Part shown: piece by piece, positions 7,753 to 16,559 of the stretch | How positions within the stretch are numbered: the stretch's first letter is position 1 | Layout: each line of letters starts with the position of its first letter | Assembly: GCA_964601165.1 (NCBI GenBank) | Contig: CAZRMK010000011.1 | Span: forward strand, 1-31,751 | Direction of reading: 5' to 3' | Origin: Thiosulfativibrio sp964601165 | GTDB taxonomy: Bacteria > Pseudomonadota > Gammaproteobacteria > Thiomicrospirales > Thiomicrospiraceae | DNA: 31,751 nucleotides | Translations under genes and position numbers: made by a program | Notes under the pieces: generated by a model | Database searches by the model: none | Told to the model about the DNA's origin: nothing | What the model saw: the letters and a program-made list of their open reading frames with translations, nothing else

Positions 7753-9117
7753 TTACTTCTTTTCTGGTTTTTGCCAATCTTTTAAAGTAATTTGTTTTAA
7801 GCGTGACAAGGTTAATTTATTAGCAGGTGCTTCTTTAGTAATCGTTGATCCTGCACCTATTGTAGCACCAGAACCTATTTTAACAGGTGCCACTAATTGT
7901 GAAGCAGAGCCCACAAAAACATGATCTCCTATTTCGGTTAGATGTTTATTCACTCCATCATAGTTACAAGTAACCGTACCTGCTCCTATATTACAGCCCT
8001 CCCCCATCAAGGTATCACCAATATAGCTCAAATGACTAATTTTAGAGCCTTTGCCTATATTGACCTTTTTAGTCTCTACAAAATTACCAATTTTAACATC
8101 TTCCGCTAAATCCGTTCCTGGACGCAACCTAGCATAAGGTCCAATACTACAACCTTCAGCAATTTCAGTTTCTTCAATATATGAAAAAGGTTCAATAACA
8201 GTATCAGAACCAATTCTGCTATTTTTTACAACACAATTAGCACCAACTCTAATGTTATCACCCAAAACTACCTTGCCTTCAAAAATGACATTGACATCAA
8301 TCAATACGTCTTGCCCTATTGTCACTTCTCCACGAATATCAACACGAGTTGCGTCGATTAAGGTCGCTCCTGTAACCATCAATTCTTGAGCTAACTGAGC
8401 TTGAAGTAACCTTTCTAATTCTTGTAATTGTGATTTATTATTTATTCCCAGAACTTCCATGGCAGATTCAGGCTGAGAAGTTAGTATTTCATAGCCATCC
8501 GTCACACACATTGCAATAATGTCCGTTAAATAATATTCTTTTTGAGCATTGTCAGCAGAAAGATTAGCTAACCAACCCTTAAGATATTTACCCTTAACCG
8601 CCATAATGCCAGTATTAACTTCTTTAATTTTTTTCTGTGAAGCTGAAGCATCTTTTTCTTCAATAATTTCTTGAACCTTAAAATCATGACTTCTTACAAT
8701 TCGACCATAACCCGATGAATCCTCCAGACTAATGGTTAATAAAGCTAATGGGTGTGTATCATCCACCAGTGATAATAAATTTTTAAGCGTTAAGGGCTTG
8801 GTTAAAGGAACATCGCCATACAAAATCAGCACAATGTCATCATCATTATAAAAATCATTGGCTTGTACAACGGCATGCCCTGTACCCAGTTGTTCCGATT
8901 GCATGGCATAAGACAGGTTTTTTCCTATAATATTCGCCTTAACCGCATCTGCTCCATGTCCAATCACCGCAATCACCTCATCACAGGATAATTTTTCAGC
9001 CGTTTCCACTACATGTTGTAGTAAAGGTTTTTGAGCCAATGGCTGTAATACTTTAGGATGTTTAGAACGCATTCGTGTTCCTTTTCCTGCTGCCAAAATA
9101 ATCACTTTTAAAAACAT
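7753..9117 (-). CDS. glmU: Bifunctional GlcNAc-1-P uridyltransferase / glucosamine-1-P acetyltransferase
   Basis: GlmU makes UDP-GlcNAc, the precursor of peptidoglycan and lipid A, in two steps. The N-terminal half has the nucleotidyltransferase loop LAAGKGTRM (8-16) with Lys22 in HPKVL, EQLGTGHA, and LYGDVPL. From about residue 250 the hexapeptide repeats of a left-handed beta helix begin, ending with the acetyltransferase site: ARLRPGT, NFVETK, the catalytic His362 in SHLSYIGD, and GAGTVTCNYDG. At 454 residues it is full length. It follows atpC in the same direction, a common gammaproteobacterial order, but the hairpin at 9148-9175 separates it from the atp genes. AAGGA precedes its ATG. 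Confidence 0.97.
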   Translation of the reverse strand: MFLKVIILAAGKGTRMRSKHPKVLQPLAQKPLLQHVVETAEKLSCDEVIAVIGHGADAVKANIIGKNLSYAMQSEQLGTGHAVVQANDFYNDDDIVLILYGDVPLTKPLTLKNLLSLVDDTHPLALLTISLEDSSGYGRIVRSHDFKVQEIIEEKDASASQKKIKEVNTGIMAVKGKYLKGWLANLSADNAQKEYYLTDIIAMCVTDGYEILTSQPESAMEVLGINNKSQLQELERLLQAQLAQELMVTGATLIDATRVDIRGEVTIGQDVLIDVNVIFEGKVVLGDNIRVGANCVVKNSRIGSDTVIEPFSYIEETEIAEGCSIGPYARLRPGTDLAEDVKIGNFVETKKVNIGKGSKISHLSYIGDTLMGEGCNIGAGTVTCNYDGVNKHLTEIGDHVFVGSASQLVAPVKIGSGATIGAGSTITKEAPANKLTLSRLKQITLKDWQKPEKK

Positions 9118-9147
9118 GAAATGTTCCTTAACTCAAAAAAAAGATAT

Positions 9148-9175
9148 AAAAAAAGCGCCATAAAGCGCTTTTTTT
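9148..9175. terminator. Bidirectional intrinsic terminator between atpC and glmU
   Basis: Seven A followed by GCGC (9148-9158) pairs perfectly with GCGC followed by seven T (9165-9175): an 11-bp stem, 6-nt loop and U-run in either orientation. It lies 15 bp downstream of atpC and should end the atp transcript. glmU then needs readthrough or its own promoter in the remaining 30 bp. Confidence 0.85.
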
Positions 9176-9190
9176 AAATGAAGACGGATG

Positions 9191-9628
9191 CTAACGACCC
9201 ATTCCTGTTTTATGCAAACGATCACGAAGCTTAGTAAGGGCTTGAATCTGAGCAACAGCTTCCGCAAGCTCAATTTGGGCTCGTGCGATATCAGTATTAC
9301 TTTTTGCCTGATCCATTGCTTCTTCAGCACGTTGTTTTGCTTCTTCCGCAGCAGCTTGATCAAGCTCAGATGTCCGAATAGCAGAATCAGCGAGGATGGT
9401 TACCATATCTGGCTGAACATCGATAATACCACTATTAACAAAAAAGCATTCCTCTTTATCACCCTTAACAATACGAACTGTACCCGCTTTTAAAGTACTT
9501 AAAAACTTTATATGATGAGGAAGAATACCTACATCACCCTCCGTGGGTGACGCATAAACAATATTTGCCTTTCCAGAAAACACCGAGCCTTCCGAACTAA
9601 CAATATCTACATCTATTGTAAATGCCAT
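9191..9628 (-). CDS. atpC: F1Fo ATP synthase subunit epsilon
   Basis: Epsilon is part of the F1 central stalk and regulates ATP hydrolysis. The 145-residue protein has the N-terminal beta sandwich (about 1-85: TIDVDIVSSEGSVFSGKA, GDVGILPHH, FFVNSGIIDVQPDMVTILAD) and the C-terminal helical hairpin (about 90-138) rich in Ala, Glu and Arg. The ribosome site AAGG overlaps the end of atpD, from which it is separated by 6 bp. It is the last gene of the atp operon, followed by a strong terminator. Length and motifs are ordinary. Confidence 0.95.
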   Translation of the reverse strand: MAFTIDVDIVSSEGSVFSGKANIVYASPTEGDVGILPHHIKFLSTLKAGTVRIVKGDKEECFFVNSGIIDVQPDMVTILADSAIRTSELDQAAAEEAKQRAEEAMDQAKSNTDIARAQIELAEAVAQIQALTKLRDRLHKTGMGR

Positions 9629-9634
9629 AATAAA

Positions 9635-11014
9635 TTAACCTTCGTATTTTTTAGCGTTCTCTAAAACTTCATCAATATTACCCGCATACATAAATGCTTG
9701 CTCAGCAACATGATCCACTTCACCATCAATAATCATTTTAAAGCCACGAATCGTTTCTTTCAGAGTAACATAACGCCCATCTTCACCAGTAAATACTTTG
9801 GCAACAAAATATGGTTGCGAAAAGAAACGTTGTATTTTTCGTGCCCGTGCAACAATCGCACGATCTTCTTCTGAAAGCTCATCCATGCCCAAAATGGCAA
9901 TAATATCTTTTAGCTCTTTATAACGCTGTAAAGTCTGTTGAACACCTCGTGCAACATCATAATGCTCTTGACCAACTACTAAAGGATCTAATTGACGAGA
10001 GGTTGAATCCAAAGGATCAATAGCAGGATAAATACCTGTTTCTGCAATTGCACGGTTCAACACCACTGTTGCGTCTAAGTGGGCAAAAGTTGTAGCTGGA
10101 GCTGGATCTGTTAAATCATCTGCAGGTACATATACCGCTTGAATAGAAGTAATTGAACCTGTTTTAGTCGATGTAATACGCTCTTGAATCTGACCCATTT
10201 CATAAGACAGAGTAGGCTGATAACCTACCGCAGAAGGCATACGACCTAACAATGCCGAAACTTCTGTTCCTGCAAGCGTATAACGGTAAATGTTATCGAC
10301 AAAGAATAAAACATCACGACCTTCATCTCTAAAGTATTCTGCCATGGTTAAACCTGTCAAGGCAACGCGTAAACGGTTTCCTGGAGGCTCGTTCATTTGA
10401 CCATAAACCAAAGCTACCTTATCAAGAACTCCAGACTCTTCCATTTCATAATAGAAGTCGTTACCTTCACGAGTACGCTCGCCTACACCAGCAAATACCG
10501 AGTAACCTGAATGCTCTAACGCGATATTACGAATAAGCTCCATCATGTTAACGGTCTTACCAACACCCGCTCCACCAAATAACCCAACCTTACCACCTTT
10601 AGCAAATGGGCAGATCAAATCAATCACCTTTACGCCTGTTTCTAACAATTCTTGAGAAGCAGCAAGTTCATCAAATGCAGGGGCAGGACGATGAATTGTA
10701 TTACGCTCTTCAGCCTCTACCGGTCCCGCATTATCAATTGGATTTCCAAGTACATCGAAAATACGACCTAAAGTTGCTTTACCTACTGGAACAGAAATCC
10801 CTTCTCCAGTATTAACCACATCCATTCCACGCTTCATGCCATCAGATGAACCCATTGCGATTGCTCGCACTTGCATGTCACCAATTTGCTGTTGAACCTC
10901 TAGAGTTAAATCTAACTCTTCAACTCTTAATGCATCAAATATTCTTGGTAAATCAGCACCTTTAAAGTCGATATCGATAACTGGGCCGATAATTTGTACT
11001 ATTTTTCCACTCAT
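9635..11014 (-). CDS. atpD: F1Fo ATP synthase subunit beta
   Basis: Beta carries the three catalytic nucleotide sites of F1. The P-loop GGAGVGKT has Lys153; GERTREGNDFYYEM carries the catalytic glutamate, and FFVDNIYRYTLAGTEVSALL contains the Walker B aspartate. The C-terminal DELSEEDRAIVARARKIQRF is the DELSEED region that moves gamma and contacts epsilon. At 459 residues it is normal. One mild oddity is TLSYEMG where TLAEEMG is common in relatives. It lies 23 bp after atpG. Confidence 0.97.
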   Translation of the reverse strand: MSGKIVQIIGPVIDIDFKGADLPRIFDALRVEELDLTLEVQQQIGDMQVRAIAMGSSDGMKRGMDVVNTGEGISVPVGKATLGRIFDVLGNPIDNAGPVEAEERNTIHRPAPAFDELAASQELLETGVKVIDLICPFAKGGKVGLFGGAGVGKTVNMMELIRNIALEHSGYSVFAGVGERTREGNDFYYEMEESGVLDKVALVYGQMNEPPGNRLRVALTGLTMAEYFRDEGRDVLFFVDNIYRYTLAGTEVSALLGRMPSAVGYQPTLSYEMGQIQERITSTKTGSITSIQAVYVPADDLTDPAPATTFAHLDATVVLNRAIAETGIYPAIDPLDSTSRQLDPLVVGQEHYDVARGVQQTLQRYKELKDIIAILGMDELSEEDRAIVARARKIQRFFSQPYFVAKVFTGEDGRYVTLKETIRGFKMIIDGEVDHVAEQAFMYAGNIDEVLENAKKYEG

Positions 11015-11037
11015 AATCTTAACCTTTTATTGAAACC

Positions 11038-11922
11038 TTAAACCGCAGACGAACCAGAAACAATCTCAGAAAGTTCTGCTGTAATCGCTGCTTGACGGGC
11101 TTTATTATAAGACAGTTTAAGGTCTTTTATCATATCACCCGCATTATCCGTTGCATTCTTCATTGCCATCATACGCGCACTTTGCTCGCATGATGCATTT
11201 TCAACAACAGCCCCAAATACCATGCTTTCTATATAACGAGTCATTAGTAAAGCTAAAGTTTCTTTAGCACTTGGCTCATAGATATAATTTCCACGAGGTT
11301 TAAAGGTACTGTCGTCATCACTATTTCTAGCGGATCCTTCCGAGATAATAGGAATGATTTTTTCGATAACTGGGTTTTGAGTCATAACGTTTACAAACTT
11401 ATTTGCACCAAGATAAACCTCATCAACTTCTCCCGCACCAAACTTATCTAAAACAACCTTGATTACACCAGCTAAATCTTCTATATGGGGGACATCACCT
11501 AAACCAGATACCGTAGCTACTACATTCCCGCCATAACTACGAAAGAAAGCTTGTGCTTTCCTGCCAACTAAAGCCAACTCAACCTCAACCCCTTGCTCAT
11601 TCCAAACCTTAAGTAAGGGCAAGTATTTACGGAACAAATTTGAATTTAAACCACCGCAGAGACCTCGATCAGATGAGACCATAATCACCGCAATACGTTT
11701 TACGTCTTCCCTAACTTGAGTATAAGGATGCTTATACTCAGGGTTAGAATTAGCGATATTATTAACTACTCTTTTCACTTTTTCGACATAGGGCAACGTT
11801 TCATCCATGCGTAATTTTGTTTTACGCATCTTTGAAGCCGCTACCATTTCCATGGCTTTAGTGATTTTTTGGGTATTGGTTACGGAGCTAATTTTAGCTC
11901 TAATTTCTTTACCGCCTGCCAT
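11038..11922 (-). CDS. atpG: F1Fo ATP synthase subunit gamma
   Basis: Gamma is the rotating central shaft of F1. The N-terminal coiled-coil helix has the family signature AGGKEIRAKISSVTNTQKIT and KAMEMVAASKM; SSDRGLCGGLN lies in the Rossmann-like middle domain, and the C-terminal helix reads ASEQSARMMAMKNATDNA-like with NKARQAAITAELSEIVSG. At 294 residues it is close to the E. coli subunit (287). It sits between atpA and atpD in the standard order, with about 30 bp to atpA. Nothing unusual is seen. Confidence 0.96.
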   Translation of the reverse strand: MAGGKEIRAKISSVTNTQKITKAMEMVAASKMRKTKLRMDETLPYVEKVKRVVNNIANSNPEYKHPYTQVREDVKRIAVIMVSSDRGLCGGLNSNLFRKYLPLLKVWNEQGVEVELALVGRKAQAFFRSYGGNVVATVSGLGDVPHIEDLAGVIKVVLDKFGAGEVDEVYLGANKFVNVMTQNPVIEKIIPIISEGSARNSDDDSTFKPRGNYIYEPSAKETLALLMTRYIESMVFGAVVENASCEQSARMMAMKNATDNAGDMIKDLKLSYNKARQAAITAELSEIVSGSSAV

Positions 11923-11952
11923 CGCCTACTCCTTTTTAGTTTAGTAAACGAA

Positions 11953-13494
11953 TTAGTAAACGCCGTTGTCTTTAAATGACTCAACACAAGCTTTTACATT
12001 CGCAATAATGTCATCATTCCAGTCACCTTTCTTATTGATAGTGGCAGCTAGTTCAGCATTTTGTGAATTTAAATAATCATGCAAAGCGGCTTCAAAAGAA
12101 AGTACTTTTTCAACCTCAACATCATCTAAATAACCTTCATTAACCGCATATAGAGACATTGCCATCTCTGCAACGCTCAAAGGAGAGTATTGGTCTTGTT
12201 TCATCAATTCCGTAACACGTTTACCACGTTCTAACTGTGCTTTAGTCGCAGAATCAAGGTCAGAGGCAAACTGAGCAAAAGCTGCTAGCTCACGATACTG
12301 CGCCAAATCTAAACGAATTTTCCCACCCAGTTTTTTAATGGCTTTAGTTTGAGCAGCACCACCAACACGCGATACAGATAAGCCAGCATTAACAGCAGGA
12401 CGAATTCCTTGAGTAAACAAAGAAGATTCCAGAAAGATTTGACCATCAGTAATTGAAATAACGTTAGTTGGTACAAATGCAGATACATCACCAGCTTGCG
12501 TTTCAATAATAGGTAAGGCAGTCAAAGAACCCGTTTTACCCTTTACTTCACCATTGGTAAATTTTTCAACATAATCAGCATTAACACGAGCAGCACGCTC
12601 GAGTAAACGAGAATGTAAATAGAACACATCACCAGGAAAGGCTTCTCGACCTGGTGGGCGACGCAGTAATAGTGAAATTTGACGATAAGCTTGAGCTTGC
12701 TTAGTTAGATCGTCATAAATAATCAACGCATCTTCTCCACGATCACGATAATACTCGCCCATTGCACAACCAGCATAGGCTGCTAGATATTGAAGAGCAG
12801 CAGGATCAGAAGCATTAGCTGCAACGATAACTGTATTATCCATCGCACCCATTTCTTCTAATTTACGGGCAACGTTACTAACAGTGGAAGCTTTTTGCCC
12901 CATTGCCACATATACGCATTTTACGCCAGTATTTTTTTGAGAAATAATTGCATCAATTGCGATTGCAGTCTTACCTGTTTGACGATCTCCGATGATTAGC
13001 TCACGCTGACCACGACCGACTGGAATCATTGAATCGATCGACTTAATTCCTGTCATCATAGGCTCATCAACCGATTGACGCTCAATAACACCAGGAGCAA
13101 TTCGCTCAATTGGCGATGTTATTTTAGTATCAATTGCTCCCTTACCATCAATAGGGCGACCTAATCCATCAACAATCCGTCCATTCAATTCAGGGCCAAC
13201 AGGGACTTCTAAGATTCGACCGGTACAAGTGACCTTGTCACCTTCTGAGATGTGATCAAACTCACCTAGTACAACTACACCAACAGAGTCTTGCTCTAAG
13301 TTAAGTGCCATACCAAAAGTGTTTTCATCAAATTGAACCATCTCACCATACATTACGTCTGAGACGCCGTGAAGAAGAGCGATACCATCAGCGATGCTAA
13401 TGACTGTTCCTTCACTGCCAGACTCTGCAGCACTATCAAAACCAGCAATGCGGTCTTTGATTAAGGTACTGATTTCAGAGGCATTCAATTGCAT
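11953..13494 (-). CDS. atpA: F1Fo ATP synthase subunit alpha
   Basis: Alpha forms the non-catalytic nucleotide sites and alternates with beta in the F1 hexamer. At 513 residues it matches E. coli exactly. The P-loop GDRQTGKTAIAID has Lys175, the arginine finger is expected in the SVSRVGGAAQTKAIKK segment, and the N-terminal delta-binding helix MQLNASEISTLIKDRI is present. LLRRPPGREAFPGDVFYLHS is the alpha signature. The ATG lies 12 bp after the atpH stop. Confidence 0.97.
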   Translation of the reverse strand: MQLNASEISTLIKDRIAGFDSAAESGSEGTVISIADGIALLHGVSDVMYGEMVQFDENTFGMALNLEQDSVGVVVLGEFDHISEGDKVTCTGRILEVPVGPELNGRIVDGLGRPIDGKGAIDTKITSPIERIAPGVIERQSVDEPMMTGIKSIDSMIPVGRGQRELIIGDRQTGKTAIAIDAIISQKNTGVKCVYVAMGQKASTVSNVARKLEEMGAMDNTVIVAANASDPAALQYLAAYAGCAMGEYYRDRGEDALIIYDDLTKQAQAYRQISLLLRRPPGREAFPGDVFYLHSRLLERAARVNADYVEKFTNGEVKGKTGSLTALPIIETQAGDVSAFVPTNVISITDGQIFLESSLFTQGIRPAVNAGLSVSRVGGAAQTKAIKKLGGKIRLDLAQYRELAAFAQFASDLDSATKAQLERGKRVTELMKQDQYSPLSVAEMAMSLYAVNEGYLDDVEVEKVLSFEAALHDYLNSQNAELAATINKKGDWNDDIIANVKACVESFKDNGVY

Positions 13495-13506
13495 GTGTGT
13501 TCTCCA

Positions 13507-14043
13507 TTATTGGGCGATTGCCGCACCAAGTTTATTTATTTGCGAAAGTGCTGAGCCGTCTACTACCCAGTCACCAACTTTAATCTTAATTCCTGCGATT
13601 AAGGAAGAATCTTTTTCATAAGATATTTCTACTTGAGCATTAAACTTAGCATTCAAAGCAACACTTAATATCTTTTTCTGTTCAGCCGTAACTTCTACAG
13701 CTGAAATGACAGTCGCACGGAAACGTCCTTCCTCAATTCTCTTCAACTCCTCAAACACTGTTGACACTTTAGGAACGGACAATAATCTTTTATTTTCAGC
13801 CATGACTGTTAAAAGATTTTTTCCTTCATTCGTCAGATTCTTACCCATAACGGCAGAAAAAATATCAATAATCTTTTCTGAAGAGTAGGCGGGATTTGCT
13901 AAAACACCCTGCATTTCCTCATTAGAAGCAATGATAGCTAAGTTCATTAACTCCTCTGACCATTTTGCTAACTGGTCCTTCTCCTTAGCATAAGCAAAAA
14001 CTGCTTCAGCATAAGGTCTCGCAATTGTTATTAGTTCTGCCAT
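13507..14043 (-). CDS. atpH: F1Fo ATP synthase subunit delta
   Basis: Delta links the top of F1 to the b-subunit peripheral stalk. The 178-residue protein begins ITIARPYAEAVFAYAKE, the conserved N-terminal helical domain that binds alpha, has LTVMAENKRL in the middle, and ends with the strand segment DSSLIAGIKIKVGDWVVDGS, which is the family's C-terminal signature. It lies 11 bp after atpF. Length and position are standard. Confidence 0.95.
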   Translation of the reverse strand: MAELITIARPYAEAVFAYAKEKDQLAKWSEELMNLAIIASNEEMQGVLANPAYSSEKIIDIFSAVMGKNLTNEGKNLLTVMAENKRLLSVPKVSTVFEELKRIEEGRFRATVISAVEVTAEQKKILSVALNAKFNAQVEISYEKDSSLIAGIKIKVGDWVVDGSALSQINKLGAAIAQ

Positions 14044-14054
14044 TAGAGACTTCC

Positions 14055-14525
14055 TTAGATTGATTTAGCTAAGGATTGAAGCAAATCATCATGTACCTTA
14101 GCATCCACTTCTTTATTAAGAATTTTTGATGCTCCTGATACAACAAGAGTAGACACTTCTTTACGAAGCTCTTCTTTTGTACGAGTTACTTCTTGCTCCA
14201 TTTCGGCATAAGCAGAAGCCTTAATTCGATCAACTTCTTCCGTAGCTTTTATTTTCGCATCTTCTACGATTTCTGAACCACGTTTTTCCGCTTGACCCAA
14301 TACTGATTGTGCTTGATTCTTTGCCTCTTTGAGCAATTCTTTAGCACGCTGTTCAGCAAGTTCAAGATCGCTTTTACCTTTCTCTGCAGCAGAAAGACCA
14401 TCAGAAATCTTTTTCTGACGTTCTCCCATCGCTTTAGAAACTGGCTCCCACAGATATCTGTTTACAAACCAAACAAACAGCATAAAAGCCAAGATTTGAT
14501 AGAGAAGCGTTGCATTAATATTCAC
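14055..14525 (-). CDS. atpF: F1Fo ATP synthase subunit b
   Basis: Subunit b is the peripheral stalk: one N-terminal membrane helix (LLYQILAFMLFVWFVNRYLW) followed by a long charged dimerising coiled coil to the C-terminus. I place the start at the GTG at 14525 rather than an in-frame GTG at 14543, because GAGG lies 9 nt before it, the protein then begins MNINATLL as in relatives, and the length becomes 156 residues, exactly that of E. coli b. WEPVSKAMGERQKKI follows the membrane helix as usual. It is encoded between atpE and atpH. Confidence 0.94.
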   Translation of the reverse strand: MNINATLLYQILAFMLFVWFVNRYLWEPVSKAMGERQKKISDGLSAAEKGKSDLELAEQRAKELLKEAKNQAQSVLGQAEKRGSEIVEDAKIKATEEVDRIKASAYAEMEQEVTRTKEELRKEVSTLVVSGASKILNKEVDAKVHDDLLQSLAKSI

Positions 14526-14602
14526 AGTGGTTACCCTCGTCACTTATTAACCTGAGATAAATTTATATCTTTAGATTCATCTCAATTAGATTTTATGTGC
14601 AA

Positions 14603-14893
14603 TTAAGCTCCCAACGCAGCTTGCAAACCACCAACAAACGGGTTTGCCAATACGAACCACATAGAGAAAGCTAACACGATAAACGGGAATGATTCCATCA
14701 AACCAGCAAAAATAAAGGTATTTGTCATCAAAATAGGACGCATCTCCGGCTGACGTGTAATACCATCTAAAGTCTTAGCACAAATCATACCCCACCCAAG
14801 AGCTGAACCTAGACCAGCCGCTGCCAAAATGATACTTACACCGATTACTGTGGCGACGTAAATTTCTGCAATAAATTGCGCTTGCATTTCCAT
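14603..14893 (-). CDS. atpE: F1Fo ATP synthase subunit c
   Basis: Subunit c forms the membrane rotor ring. Two hydrophobic helices (about 10-38 and 54-84) flank the polar loop with the conserved RQPE (47-50). The ion-carrying carboxylate is Glu67 in AGLMESFPF, where E. coli has Asp61. Helix 1 has the GLGSALGWGMI motif. The position equivalent to the Na-binding Gln of Na-type rings is Trp34 by my count, so H+ coupling is more likely. At 96 residues it is longer than the E. coli subunit (79). The start ATG at 14893 has a strong AAGGAG site; a second ATG two codons on is possible. Confidence 0.96.
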   Translation of the reverse strand: MEMQAQFIAEIYVATVIGVSIILAAAGLGSALGWGMICAKTLDGITRQPEMRPILMTNTFIFAGLMESFPFIVLAFSMWFVLANPFVGGLQAALGA

Positions 14894-14901
14894 TTAATTT
14901 T

Positions 14902-14935
14902 CTCCTTAAAAGTTAAAGTTAAAAAAGCTTTTTAC
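14902..14935 (-). promoter_or_regulatory. Strong ribosome site with U-rich enhancer before atpE
   Basis: On the minus strand the leader reads a U-rich tract (complement of about 14908-14935, including TTAACTTTAACTTTT) followed by AAGGAG (complement of 14902-14907), 8 nt before the atpE ATG. In E. coli a U-rich region before atpE boosts translation so that about ten c subunits are made per complex; I infer the same role here. Confidence 0.5.
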
Positions 14936-15041
14936 CTAAAATCACACTAGATGACGTCCAGCAGGTGCGCTCAAACCTTTTTGCCAACCTCTTATTTTCA
15001 ACAAACTTATTAAGAAATTAGCGAAACTTGTTCATATCAAC

Positions 15042-15863
15042 CTAATGAGCCTCTTCATGAGCCATACCAAGATAAACAATGGTTAGAACCATAAAGATAA
15101 AGGCTTGTAGAGTTACTATCAATAAGTGGAAAAGTATCCATACAAAGTCTAGCAGAATATGCACGGGACCCCATATTGCAATAGCCGCAAGACTTCCCAC
15201 TGCTAAAGTACCACCGATCAAAGCGATCAACATGAATACTAGCTCACCTGCAAATATATTACCAAATAAGCGCAATGAAAGAGAAAGAGGCTTGGCAACT
15301 TCTTCGACAATATTCATTGCAATATTAAAAGGAACTAAAAACTTACCAAATGGGTGAAACATGAAAACCTTCATGTAACCAACAAAGCCTTTAATCTTAA
15401 AATTATAGTAAATAATTAATCCAAAAACGGCCAAGGCAATTGCCAAAGTGGCATTCAAGTCCGTGGTTGGCACTACTTTCCAATAAAAACCAGGATCACC
15501 CGCAATCCACTGTGCTAAGACAGGAAATAAATCCAGCGGAATTAAGTCCATAGCATTCATTAACAAAACCCAAAGAAAAATAGTTAATGCCAAAGGACCT
15601 ATTAAGGGGTTATGCCCTGGAAATGCATCAGCAATATTCTTATTAACAAACTCTAACAAGATTTCAGCTAAGTTCTGAAGTCCTCCTGGAACACCTATCA
15701 CCAATCGCCTACCAAGAAAAATCGAAACTGCTATAATCAACCCTCCCAACAAGGTACTGACAACCATCGTATCCAAGTGAAATGTCCAAAAACCCTCACC
15801 TACCGCATGATTGGTCAAGTGATGTTGAATATATCCAACAGTGCTTATCTTTTCATCACTCAA
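15042..15863 (-). CDS. atpB: F1Fo ATP synthase subunit a
   Basis: Subunit a provides the two half-channels for protons next to the c-ring. The essential arginine is Arg198 in SLSLRLFGNIFAGE (Arg210 in E. coli), and the last helix has the conserved Gln in TLQAFIFMVLTIVYL. Hydrophobic segments predict five to six helices. At 273 residues it is normal for the family. It is separated from atpE by 148 bp, longer than the other gaps in the operon; apart from the atpE leader I see nothing defined there. It follows atpI by 12 bp. Confidence 0.96.
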   Translation of the reverse strand: MSDEKISTVGYIQHHLTNHAVGEGFWTFHLDTMVVSTLLGGLIIAVSIFLGRRLVIGVPGGLQNLAEILLEFVNKNIADAFPGHNPLIGPLALTIFLWVLLMNAMDLIPLDLFPVLAQWIAGDPGFYWKVVPTTDLNATLAIALAVFGLIIYYNFKIKGFVGYMKVFMFHPFGKFLVPFNIAMNIVEEVAKPLSLSLRLFGNIFAGELVFMLIALIGGTLAVGSLAAIAIWGPVHILLDFVWILFHLLIVTLQAFIFMVLTIVYLGMAHEEAH

Positions 15864-15875
15864 AACTCTTCTCCT

Positions 15876-16241
15876 TTAGTCCGTTAACCGCTGTTTTCCT
15901 CTAAGATTAAATATCTGCCCTACCTGCATAACAACAAATGTCAACACAAGAGGCAAAGGATCTAATTCTAGAAACACCAAGCCCAAAATAAACAATACAA
16001 TCAATAGGAAAAACCTAAAGGCCGCACTCACATATAATAACAACATCCCCGCTCGAGGATCCTCAGCTGCCTTTTCATCTGCTTTCTGAAAAGTCAACTT
16101 CAATAAAAAAAGATTAATTACCCCGATAAGAAAACCATAGGCAGCAGGAAGAAGACCATCATAAAAAGCAAAAATAACAATCGCTATCAGACCTAATACA
16201 ACCTGAAACTTTAATGCCCGCATTGCTTTATGACCTTTCAT
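15876..16241 (-). CDS. atpI: ATP synthase protein I
   Basis: AtpI is a small four-helix membrane protein encoded first in many atp operons; it assists c-ring or Fo assembly and is not part of the finished enzyme. The 121 residues contain hydrophobic segments at about 11-30, 32-47, 68-86 and 90-110, with the charged loop QKADEKAAEDPRAG. The ATG at 16241 has a weak ribosome site. An alternative start six codons later (MRALKF) has AAGG about 10 nt before it and may be the real one. Identity rests mostly on position and topology. Confidence 0.85.
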   Translation of the reverse strand: MKGHKAMRALKFQVVLGLIAIVIFAFYDGLLPAAYGFLIGVINLFLLKLTFQKADEKAAEDPRAGMLLLYVSAAFRFFLLIVLFILGLVFLELDPLPLVLTFVVMQVGQIFNLRGKQRLTD

Positions 16242-16559
16242 TACTCTGCTTTACCAAGATACTTACAATTTAATTTACTCAAAAACCTTCATCTCGCCAC
16301 TTAAATTCAAGCAAGCACTGAAGGAAACTTTTCCCTAATCCCTACACGCCTCACCCTCAAAACAATCTTGAAAACAGGTCTTAATCTAGGACTTTTTTCC
16401 TTAATTTAAACCGAATATAACGAAACATCATTAGACCGTTTAAATTAACCGCGACAATGATAGCGTTTTATTTCCTAAAAAGCTAGTTTTTATCAAATTT
16501 TTTAAGCTAGCGAATTACAACATTTTTACAAGCCATAAAAACCACAAAAATAAGAGCCT
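16242..16559. other. 318-bp intergenic region upstream of the atp operon
   Basis: There is no convincing reading frame. The region holds the candidate atp promoter described separately and a repeated AGCTAG motif (about 16481 and 16504) within an AT-rich stretch that may form a weak hairpin after parB. I looked for a parS-type palindrome (TGTTTCACGTGAAACA) and DnaA boxes and saw none. Confidence 0.6.
16430..16457 (-). promoter_or_regulatory. Candidate sigma-70 promoter for the atp operon
   Basis: On the minus strand TTGTCG (complement of 16452-16457) and TCTAAT (complement of 16430-16435) are spaced by 16 bp, with a start expected near 16423. This would give a leader of about 180 nt to atpI. 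The match is moderate, and it is the best I see in the gap. Confidence 0.35.

Noticed and set aside
14603..14893. Na+-coupled ATP synthase suggested by Glu-Ser in c-subunit helix 2
   Set aside because: The helix 1 position that is Gln in Na-binding rings is Trp34 here, and GLMESFPF is found in H+-type proteobacterial c subunits.
16242..16559. Hidden small gene in the parB-atpI gap
   Set aside because: No frame with a ribosome site or plausible composition was found on either strand.
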